From positions 1 through 5,705 of the forward strand of contig CAZAEH010000049.1 of assembly GCA_964484255.1 (NCBI GenBank): a DNA stretch of 5,705 nt, written 5' to 3'. Positions 1 to 5,705 of this stretch are shown piece after piece. The notes under the pieces are model-generated. The model saw nothing but the letters and a program-made list of their open reading frames with translations, ran no database searches and was not told the origin of the DNA. Positions within the stretch are counted from its first letter, which is position 1. Every line of letters begins with the position of its first letter. This stretch comes from UBA6215 sp964484255 (GTDB taxonomy: Bacteria > Omnitrophota > Gorgyraeia > Pluralincolimonadales > Pluralincolimonadaceae). Both the position numbers and the translations under genes were made by a program.

Positions 1-870
1 CTCGAAAACAACATAAACATTGTGCACAGCAACGAGTATAAAAGCGACCTGATAGGATATCTTGCCTCAAGAAAGGCGCGTATAAAGACAATATCTACGG
101 CTCACGGTTTCATAGGAACTGACCCGAAAATACGAATATATGAATTCATAGATGTTGAAATACTTAAAAGGCTGGATGCGGTAGTTGCAGTGTCGGATAC
201 TATGAAGAAAACTCTTGTGTCCAAAGGAGTCCCTGCAGGCAAGGTGGTCACGATCGAGAACTCGGTTGATTTAGCCCCAATAGACCCAGAAGAAGGAAAA
301 AAGGTCAGGCGGGAGCTCGGGATACCTGAAACAGGTATTTTGATAGCTTGCGCGGGACGGCTAAGTCCTGAAAGAGGTCTGGAATTTTTCATGGAAGCAA
401 TGGCTATGGCCATTAAGGATAACGGTAATATCTATGTCATCATAGCCGGGGACGGTCCGCTGAAAAAGCTTCTTGAGGCATTATCAAAAAATTTCGGAAT
501 TTCCGAAAGGACCCGCTTTCTCGGCTTTAGGGACGACATAGAGAGGATATTATGCGCTACGGATGTCTTTATCTCATCCTCACTTAAGGATAGTTTCGGA
601 ATGGCAACCGTGGAAGCAATGGCATCGGCAAGACCGGTCATTTCCACCGACACCGGCATAGCGTCCCAGATAATAAACGGCAGGAACGGTATCCTTGTTT
701 CGCAGAAAGACCCGGTAGCCATATATAAAGCCGTTATTTCACTTGCCGCAGATCCGCATCTGCGCGAAGAAATGGGTAAACTGGCGAGAGAGACGGTCAG
801 CCTTAAGTTCTTGAAAAAAGCGATGATAAACGGCTATGAACGCGCATATTCTGAATTAACGGGTAATTAA
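1..870 (+). CDS. Glycosyltransferase family 4 (group 1), 5'-truncated by window edge
   Basis: Partial gene. The frame is open from base 1 (Leu-Glu-Asn-Asn-Ile-Asn-Ile-Val-His...) and ends at TAA 868-870, leaving 289 residues. The family usually has about 360-390, so roughly 80-100 N-terminal residues lie upstream; the GTG at 22 is internal and not the start. The fold is GT-B. The N-terminal lobe remnant runs to about residue 85 and includes a TxSTAHG stretch, then VVAVSD and a Val-Thr-Ile-Glu-Asn-Ser-Val-Asp linker. The C-terminal donor-binding lobe shows AGRLSPERG (about 118-126), IIAGDGPL (about 147-154), a FLGFRDD strand/turn (about 173-179), and the signature DSFGMATVEAMA (197-208). The family E-x7-E motif is read here as D197-x7-E205. 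Such enzymes transfer a sugar from a nucleotide donor to a lipid-linked or growing glycan on the cytoplasmic side. Sugar and acceptor cannot be told from sequence. It is the first visible gene of the operon. Confidence 0.93.
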   Translation, partial: LENNINIVHSNEYKSDLIGYLASRKARIKTISTAHGFIGTDPKIRIYEFIDVEILKRLDAVVAVSDTMKKTLVSKGVPAGKVVTIENSVDLAPIDPEEGKKVRRELGIPETGILIACAGRLSPERGLEFFMEAMAMAIKDNGNIYVIIAGDGPLKKLLEALSKNFGISERTRFLGFRDDIERILCATDVFISSSLKDSFGMATVEAMASARPVISTDTGIASQIINGRNGILVSQKDPVAIYKAVISLAADPHLREEMGKLARETVSLKFLKKAMINGYERAYSELTGN

Positions 871-1971
871 ATGAAAAGATATCTTATAATATCATTGCAA
901 GGTATAGGCGACCTTCTGCTTGCTACCCCAATAGCGGCACATATAAAGAAGACCGATGCCGAGTCAAGGGTCTGCGTGCTTACTTTCAAGGGCAATGCGG
1001 AGATACTTAAGGGCAATACGGATGTTGATATGGCGTATATGATAAACAACGCAAGGACGAGGGACTTGCCGTATATCTTGGGAATGATTTGGAGCCTCAA
1101 AAAAGAGAGGTTCGACGCCTCCATATGTGCATATCCGAGTGGCATCCGGTCTGCGCTCATAGGATATCTTTCCGGTTCAAAGGCAAGGATCGGACAGGGG
1201 CTAAAAATATTTGATAACTATAAATGGCTTTTTACTTCCAACGCAAGGGTAGAAGATGTAAAACATGCCGTAGAGATGAACCTCGATTTGCTTGCCGCTT
1301 ACGGCATGGATATAAATGGCGCAGAAAAGCGCCCGAGGATCGATATATCCGAAGCGGATATTGCGGCTGCGGGTGCGTTCCTTGATGAAAACGGTATATC
1401 CGGCAAGGACATGGTTATCGCAGTGCATTCTGGCGGCGGAATATATACGGCTTTGTATAGATGTTGGCCGGAAGAAAGGTTTTCAGCCGTATCGGATACC
1501 TTAGCGGAAAAGTACGGCGCAAAAGTTGTCATAATAGGCGGAAAACAGGATTATGGCAATGCTTCCAGGGTAGCGGGTTTTATGAAACATACGCCGGCGA
1601 TCTCTGCAGGACGCCTTAATCTAAAACAGACGGCCGCTCTTCTAAAGAGGTCAAGACTCTTGATATGTAATAATTCCGGCCCCATGCATATAGCGGCGGC
1701 GCTTAATGTGCCGACTGTCAGTATATTTGGCGCGGCAGACCCGCGTATCCACAGGCCGTGGGGCAGCGGCCATGCGGTATTACAGAGCGGGCTTGAGTGC
1801 AGTCCATGCTATTATCCTTTCTTAAGGGATACACTTGAGGATACGGCAAAAAGAAACAGGTGGTTCGGGAAGAGATTTTATTGCGTTACAAAAGATTACA
1901 GATGTATGCTCAAGATAAGCATTGATGATGTGATCAAGGCCTCGGAGGGCATAATTGAAAAGCGCGGTTAA
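871..1971 (+). CDS. Glycosyltransferase family 9 (ADP-heptose:LPS heptosyltransferase-like)
   Basis: A complete gene of 366 residues, normal for GT9. It begins at ATG 871, directly after the TAA of the GT4 gene (0-base gap). No strong Shine-Dalgarno is seen, so translation is probably coupled. The N-lobe opens with a Rossmann strand and the GIGDLLLATP motif (11-20); D14 matches the presumed catalytic Asp of WaaC-type heptosyltransferases. The C-lobe has VIAVHSGGG (182-190), the CWPEERF segment (198-204), VVIIGGKQD (219-227), AGRLNLKQTAALLKRS (246-261), then the hallmark NNSGPMHIAAA (267-277) and VSIFGAADP (283-291). A four-cysteine tail follows (C310, C313, C338, C345), ending with a CM-x-I motif. 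The family transfers heptose, or sometimes other sugars, to LPS inner core or related glycans in the cytoplasm. The exact donor is inferred, not shown. The usual DTGPMH is NSGPMH here, a common variation. Confidence 0.93.
   Translation: MKRYLIISLQGIGDLLLATPIAAHIKKTDAESRVCVLTFKGNAEILKGNTDVDMAYMINNARTRDLPYILGMIWSLKKERFDASICAYPSGIRSALIGYLSGSKARIGQGLKIFDNYKWLFTSNARVEDVKHAVEMNLDLLAAYGMDINGAEKRPRIDISEADIAAAGAFLDENGISGKDMVIAVHSGGGIYTALYRCWPEERFSAVSDTLAEKYGAKVVIIGGKQDYGNASRVAGFMKHTPAISAGRLNLKQTAALLKRSRLLICNNSGPMHIAAALNVPTVSIFGAADPRIHRPWGSGHAVLQSGLECSPCYYPFLRDTLEDTAKRNRWFGKRFYCVTKDYRCMLKISIDDVIKASEGIIEKRG
1944..1949 (+). promoter_or_regulatory. Ribosome binding site that fixes the TTG start at 1955
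   Basis: GGAGGG lies 5 bases before TTG 1955, inside the 3' end of the GT9 gene. An in-frame TAA at 1952-1954 abuts the TTG, so the reading frame cannot start further upstream. The first residues encoded form a basic n-region followed by a hydrophobic core, as expected for a signal peptide. Together these make TTG the start. Confidence 0.85.
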
Positions 1972-3595
1972 AAAAGGCTTATATGCTTTAGCGATTATAT
2001 TGTTTACAGGTGCAATCCCCGCATGTTGCGCCGGAACAATATTCCCAGAACCTGAATCGTTGACCGAAACCGGAGGGGTTGCGGTCATAGACGGGAGATG
2101 GAGCTTGGTCTATGACCGTTCATCGGACGGTCCTTCCGCAGGCAGGTATCTTGAAGAAGCGTTGGGCGAGAGATACGGGGTAGTTCCCGGGTTTTCCGAA
2201 GATAAAAACTCAAGGAATTCTATAGTCCTTAATATAGACGGGTCGCTTGAAAATAGAGAGGGAAAAGAAGGCTATTGCTTGGAAATCCTGAAGGATAAAG
2301 TGACCATAAATGCTGCAAGCGAGGCGGGGTTATTTTATGGGGTCCAAACCTTATTGCAGGTAATGGATAAGACCGACAGTGGCGCTATTGAGGCTAAATG
2401 CATCAGGATCGTTGACCGTCCATTGTTCGATATAAGGGGTGTCCATATTAATGCAGCAAGATACGATAGCTTGAAGCGGCAGATAGACGAAATGGCGTCC
2501 ATGAAGATGAACTTTGCTATCATAGAAAGCTGGGATTTCTATGATCTTGGCGATGTTTCCAAGAAAAACAGTATGGCTGAAGTATTTGAATATGCCCGAA
2601 GCAGATTTATCGAACCGGTACCTAATCTTGTCAGTTTCAGCTATTCCGGTCCCGTGGTATCGAAATGCCCGGAAGCCGCGGAAGGGATATGGGTTAAAGA
2701 TGAGGTATTTGTCTTTAAAGGAGGGATTGCAGTTCCTAAGATGCCGACCGAGCATACCCTAATGAACGTAATAAGGGATGAAGATACGGATATTGTCGTA
2801 ACGGATGCAAAAAGAATGACAATATATGCGGAAGGTTCTGATTATAGGGTCGAAGGGGGAAACTTGCAATATCCATTTGAGCTTAAAGGGGAACCAGCTA
2901 AGATAGTAAGGATACCGTCGGGGAGGATAAAAGACGGCGATACGGTGCTTGTGAGCTATGACTATGTGGAACAGAAGACGGTATCGTGGGCGCAGTGGAC
3001 CTGTACATACTGCCCATCATCGCAACGGACGTACGACATCATGGCCGAGGCGATAGGAAATGTCATCAACGCGCTTGAGCCATGTTATATATGTCTTGGA
3101 CATGACGAGGTTCTTGGTATCAACAGAGATTCAAGGTGCAGAAAAAGGAATTTGAGCAATTCGCAACTTTTTGCCGAAGATATTAACAAATTGTATGATA
3201 TCGTAAAGTCGAGATCGTCAGGGACCAGGATTATGATATGGGACGACATGTTGAACCCTTGGCATCACGGCGGAAACGAGAACATCCAGGTACAATTCGG
3301 GGGCATAAAAGGGAAAACATCCGATGCGATAGATGATATTCCTCAGGATATAGTACTGCTTTCCTGGTGGTTCGAGCCGAAAGACCGTTATGGTAAGATG
3401 GCAAATAGCCCCGATTACTTTGATTCTAAGGGGTTTGATTATATCGAAGCCGGATGGAAAGACACCGTTAGCATAGATTTGATGGCCAAAGTTTCGAAAG
3501 GTCGGGATCATGCTCTAGGTATAATAACTACAACGTGGGATGGATGGGATAAAAACGCGGACGGCATAAGGCATACTGCAGAGGCAGCATGGTAA
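1955..3595 (+). CDS. Exported GH20-like glycoside hydrolase (beta-N-acetylhexosaminidase-related)
   Basis: 546 residues from a TTG start, overlapping the GT9 gene by 17 bases. Residues 1-26 form a signal peptide (Lys-rich start, hydrophobic ALAIILFTGAI). The adjacent C24-C25 could make it a lipoprotein, but the lipobox IPAC is poor, so periplasmic or surface location stays open. Residues about 39-153 match the GH20b alpha/beta domain, with the diagnostic EGYCLEILKDKVTINA and AGLFYGVQTLLQV stretches. The TIM barrel runs from DIRGVHINAAR (159-169) to the last residue. The catalytic pair of substrate-assisted GH20 enzymes is visible as LGHDEV (381-386, D384/E385). Late-barrel aromatics are SWWFEP (470-475) and TTTWDGWDK (525-533). 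It ends AEAAW, like the close of GH20 barrels, so it is not truncated. Canonical GH20 would remove terminal beta-GlcNAc/GalNAc. Here several motifs differ, and residues about 246-345 are an extra beta-rich segment. Activity on a HexNAc polymer made by the neighbouring enzymes is inference. The stop is a double TAATAA. Confidence 0.82.
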   Translation: MKSAVKKGLYALAIILFTGAIPACCAGTIFPEPESLTETGGVAVIDGRWSLVYDRSSDGPSAGRYLEEALGERYGVVPGFSEDKNSRNSIVLNIDGSLENREGKEGYCLEILKDKVTINAASEAGLFYGVQTLLQVMDKTDSGAIEAKCIRIVDRPLFDIRGVHINAARYDSLKRQIDEMASMKMNFAIIESWDFYDLGDVSKKNSMAEVFEYARSRFIEPVPNLVSFSYSGPVVSKCPEAAEGIWVKDEVFVFKGGIAVPKMPTEHTLMNVIRDEDTDIVVTDAKRMTIYAEGSDYRVEGGNLQYPFELKGEPAKIVRIPSGRIKDGDTVLVSYDYVEQKTVSWAQWTCTYCPSSQRTYDIMAEAIGNVINALEPCYICLGHDEVLGINRDSRCRKRNLSNSQLFAEDINKLYDIVKSRSSGTRIMIWDDMLNPWHHGGNENIQVQFGGIKGKTSDAIDDIPQDIVLLSWWFEPKDRYGKMANSPDYFDSKGFDYIEAGWKDTVSIDLMAKVSKGRDHALGIITTTWDGWDKNADGIRHTAEAAW

Positions 3596-3599
3596 TAAG

Positions 3600-4742
3600 A
3601 TGTCGGCGATAACATTGATATGGATTTGCATAGGCCTGATAGTCTTCAGTTATGCAGTCTACCCGGTGGCAATGGCGTTTATGGCGGTATTTTTGAGAAA
3701 ACCGCACCGGAAAGAAGATATTACACCCGGCGTAACTATCATAATACCTGCGCATAATGAGGAGAAAGTGATCGCGGATAAGCTGGAAAACGTCCTATCT
3801 CTCGATTATCCCCCGGATAAGATGGAAATATTGCTTGTTATGGACGGCTGTACCGACAGGACAAAAGCGATAGCTGAGGGCCTGTTTGACACACGCCTGA
3901 AGGCGATTGAGCAGGTGCCGCGAAAAGGAAAGATGGCTGCCCTCAATCTTGCTGTATCAAAAGCCCTCGGGGATATAGTTGTCTTTACTGATGCGAATTC
4001 TCTTTATGGTAAGGATGCCGTCAGGAAGCTTGTAAGGAATTTTGCGGATGCCAAGATAGGGTGTGTTTGCGGTGAACTTAGGTACAACAGCGAATCGCTT
4101 GTCGGGGAAGGTGAAGACCTTTACTGGAAATACGAGAAATTTATCAAAGAGAAGGAAAGCCAGATGTTATCCCTGCTGGTGGTGAACGGCTCGATCTATG
4201 CGGTAAGAAAATATTTGTTTGAGCCAGTTGAAGAAACTCTCGCCGACGATTTTGTTGTTCCGATGATGATCGCAAGAAAAGGGTACGGCCTTGTCTATGA
4301 GCCAGAGGCAGTTACATACGAAAAAACCGCATCTGATGCAAAAGAGGGTATTAACCAAAAAGCCCGCATAATAGCTCAGGGGCTTAAAGCAAGCTTTGCC
4401 ATTGGCCCGGCCATCCTGATGTCAGGGCCTTTGCGTGTATTCCAGTTCCTGTTCCATAAATTTATAAGATGGGTCGTTCCCTTAATGTTAATCATTATAA
4501 TATCCGCAAACATGCTGGTATTGGATACCCTTTTTTACAGGGCATTGCTCCTTTGCCAAATCCTGTTTTACTTTTCCGCCGTTATGGGGTATTTTTTCGA
4601 AAAGAAACGCATAAGAGTAAGGATATTCAAGGTGCCGCTTTATTTTTGTATTGTAAACGTAGCCTCTGCGATCGGTTTATTCCGGTTTATTACCGACGGC
4701 ATTGAGGCCACGTGGGAAAAAGCCGAAACAACACGAGGATAG
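3600..4742 (+). CDS. Membrane glycosyltransferase family 2 (processive-synthase-like)
   Basis: 380 residues from ATG 3600, four bases after the TAA of the GH20-like gene. The Shine-Dalgarno is weak (GAGG at 3581-3584 is too far), so coupling is likely. An N-terminal membrane segment (about 5-31) is followed by a GT-A domain: VTIIIPAHNEE (45-55), LLVMDGCTD (78-86), VPRKGKMAALN (106-116), VVFTDANS (127-134; D131/N133 at the DxD position) and TLADDF (213-218; D216/D217 at the catalytic ED position). RIIAQGL (256-262) stands where processive enzymes carry QxxRW. Three further membrane spans follow (about 289-308, 311-333, 346-364) after the amphipathic RVFQFLFHKFIRW. The arrangement resembles the poly-GlcNAc/cellulose/hyaluronan synthase-like branch of GT2. 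This would polymerise or add sugars on the cytoplasmic face, possibly with export. There is no PilZ domain. Substrate is unknown. It could equally be a non-processive GT2 adding one sugar to a lipid-linked glycan. Confidence 0.88.
   Translation: MSAITLIWICIGLIVFSYAVYPVAMAFMAVFLRKPHRKEDITPGVTIIIPAHNEEKVIADKLENVLSLDYPPDKMEILLVMDGCTDRTKAIAEGLFDTRLKAIEQVPRKGKMAALNLAVSKALGDIVVFTDANSLYGKDAVRKLVRNFADAKIGCVCGELRYNSESLVGEGEDLYWKYEKFIKEKESQMLSLLVVNGSIYAVRKYLFEPVEETLADDFVVPMMIARKGYGLVYEPEAVTYEKTASDAKEGINQKARIIAQGLKASFAIGPAILMSGPLRVFQFLFHKFIRWVVPLMLIIIISANMLVLDTLFYRALLLCQILFYFSAVMGYFFEKKRIRVRIFKVPLYFCIVNVASAIGLFRFITDGIEATWEKAETTRG
4735..4739 (+). promoter_or_regulatory. Ribosome binding site for the WecA-like gene
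   Basis: GAGGA, six bases before ATG 4746, at the very end of the GT2 gene. The two in-frame TAG stops at 4740-4745 rule out any earlier start in this frame, so the site and the stops together fix the start. Confidence 0.75.
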
Positions 4743-4745
4743 TAG

Positions 4746-5705
4746 ATGCTAAGGTATCATCTTTCGACATTTTTCATATCATGTGCAGTTGCCCTTATTC
4801 TTACGCCTATAGTGAGAACGATCGCACTTGCGCTAGGCATCGTCGACAAACCCGGTGGGAGAAAAGTACACAGGAAGAATATGCCCACTCTCGGCGGAGT
4901 CGCGATCGCCGCGGCATTTTTTGCAGGTATCGCCGCGGCATTTTATGCGGTACCTGGGGCCATGGATACGTTCTCGCTGAAGTTCTCCGGGTTTTGCGTA
5001 GCCAGCGCGATGATAGTAATACTCGGGATAATAGACGATGTCAAGCCCCTAAAGGCGAAACCGAAATTTTTCGTTCAGATTGTCGCGGCTGCCGTTCTTG
5101 TGGCCTGCGGGTTTATAGTCGAAGAGGTAACCATTCCTTTTTTCGGGAAGCTGTCCCTGGGGTTCCTGGGGGTGATATTCTCGATGATTTGGATAGTTGG
5201 TATAACTAACGCGATAAACCTGCTCGACGGACTCGACGGCCTGGCAGCCGGAGTTTCCGGCATAGCCTCTTTCTTCATATTTGTATCCGCGCTTGAACAG
5301 CATGATTATGTAGTAGCTTCCCTGGCATTTGCTCTTACAGGGGCATGTGCGGGTTTCCTGCCGTTCAATTTCTACCCGGCAAAGATATTTATGGGCAATC
5401 CCGGGAGCATGTTCCTTGGGCTGGTCCTGGCATCCGTAGCGTTGGTCAGTTTCCAAAAAAGCAGCACGATAATAACTCTTTTTATCCCGGTCATAGCCCT
5501 GGGCATACCCATAATAGATACGACCCTTGCCGTCGTCAGGAGGCTGGCAAAGAAAAAACATATATTCCAGGCGGATAAAGAACATATCCATCATAAATTG
5601 CTGTTCAGGGAAGAGTCCCAGAGAAGGGTAGTCCTGTCCCTTTATTTTCTATCAGCATGTTTCGGTATGATAGCCCTCAGTTTCAGGGGGATAAAGGGCC
5701 TATAT
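4746..5705 (+). CDS. MraY/WecA/TagO-family undecaprenyl-phosphate sugar-1-phosphate transferase, 3'-truncated by window edge
   Basis: Starts at ATG 4746, three bases after the GT2 stop. The frame stays open to the last base, giving 320 residues of an expected 340-380. This is a polytopic inner-membrane enzyme that moves HexNAc-1-phosphate from a UDP-sugar to undecaprenyl phosphate, the first step of O-antigen, enterobacterial common antigen or teichoic-acid-type glycans. Family motifs in order: VDKPGGRKVHRKNMPTLGG (33-51), the Mg-binding IIDD (95-98), NAINLLDGLDGLAAG (155-169, D161/D164), FNFYPAKIFMGNPGSMFLG (about 208-226) and the basic-loop motif HIHH (280-283). The HIHH points to the WecA/TagO/WbpL side rather than peptidoglycan MraY. 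Odd point: the FMGDxGS motif is FMGNPGS, with N218 replacing a conserved Asp. An 8-residue tandem repeat sits in an early membrane helix. Location beside three glycosyltransferases supports a role as initiator of their glycan. The acceptor is known for the family; the sugar is inferred. Confidence 0.93.
   Translation, partial: MLRYHLSTFFISCAVALILTPIVRTIALALGIVDKPGGRKVHRKNMPTLGGVAIAAAFFAGIAAAFYAVPGAMDTFSLKFSGFCVASAMIVILGIIDDVKPLKAKPKFFVQIVAAAVLVACGFIVEEVTIPFFGKLSLGFLGVIFSMIWIVGITNAINLLDGLDGLAAGVSGIASFFIFVSALEQHDYVVASLAFALTGACAGFLPFNFYPAKIFMGNPGSMFLGLVLASVALVSFQKSSTIITLFIPVIALGIPIIDTTLAVVRRLAKKKHIFQADKEHIHHKLLFREESQRRVVLSLYFLSACFGMIALSFRGIKGLY
4905..4952 (+). repeat. In-frame 24-base tandem repeat within the WecA-like gene
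   Basis: The 16-mer ATCGCCGCGGCATTTT occurs at 4905-4920 and again exactly at 4929-4944, a period of 24 bases. The remaining 8 bases of each unit match only in part. It encodes Ile-Ala-Ala-Ala-Phe twice with period eight residues, in a hydrophobic membrane segment (about residues 54-69). The exact nucleotide identity, including the same Ala codons, suggests a small tandem duplication rather than chance, but a hydrophobic helix makes some similarity likely. Confidence 0.7.

Noticed and set aside
52..1170. Shared ATAGGATATCTT (52-63 and 1159-1170), both coding Ile-Gly-Tyr-Leu before a Lys-Ala-Arg-Ile in the GT4 and GT9 genes
   Set aside because: The match is only 12 bases and flanks diverge. 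Both are GT-B N-lobes where a helix followed by a basic turn is common, so chance or fold similarity explains it better than duplication.
3585..3602. ATG at 3589 as an alternative start for the GT2 gene
   Set aside because: It is in another frame and reaches a stop after seven codons. ATG 3600 is in frame with the GT2 domain and gives a normal N-terminal membrane segment.
4712..5209. Plus-strand open frame of 165 codons over the start of the WecA-like gene
   Set aside because: It is out of frame with the MraY/WecA motifs encoded by the same DNA, is Arg/Cys-rich and low in meaning, and has no start signal. It is a shadow of the real gene, which runs off the window.
5049..5594. Minus-strand open frame of 181 codons
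   Set aside because: It lies wholly antisense to the WecA-like gene, whose motifs are unmistakable. The product is Tyr/Arg/Cys-rich with no recognisable domain, and there is no binding site or context for it.
1955..5705. Reading the block as a classical pga (poly-GlcNAc) operon
   Set aside because: There is a GT2 and a HexNAc-type hydrolase, but no PgaB-like deacetylase, no PgaA porin, and the presence of a WecA-like lipid-linked initiator and GT9 does not fit the Pga pathway.

Overview
The window is a fully coding, plus-strand stretch of five tightly packed genes with no intergenic gap longer than 4 bases. The first gene is cut by the left edge and the last by the right edge. The base composition looks moderate. 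ATA (Ile) and AGG (Arg) codons are used freely, ribosome binding sites are of the GGAGG type, and one gene starts with TTG. This, with cell-envelope glycosyltransferases including an ADP-heptose-type GT9, suggests a Gram-negative-like bacterium. An uncultured lineage such as Omnitrophota is my guess from style only; there is no marker gene to prove it.

Layout: (1) 1-870, the C-terminal three quarters of a GT4 (group 1) glycosyltransferase. (2) 871-1971, a GT9 heptosyltransferase-like enzyme starting on the base after the previous stop. (3) 1955-3595, an exported GH20-like (beta-N-acetylhexosaminidase-related) protein with a TTG start inside the end of the GT9 gene. (4) 3600-4742, a membrane GT2 glycosyltransferase. 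(5) 4746-5705, the N-terminal 320 residues of a MraY/WecA/TagO-type polyprenyl-phosphate sugar-1-phosphate transferase. No promoter, terminator, RNA gene, mobile element or CRISPR array is visible, so the block reads as the interior of one operon.

Working together (inference): the gene 5 product would load a HexNAc-1-phosphate on undecaprenyl phosphate at the inner membrane, and the GT4, GT9 and GT2 enzymes would extend the glycan. The exported GH20-like protein would act outside the inner membrane, to trim, edit or recycle a HexNAc-containing polymer. The most interesting points are the divergent GH20-like protein, which has an extra beta-rich segment inside its barrel and altered signature motifs, and an Asp-to-Asn change at a metal-ligand position in the WecA-like enzyme.
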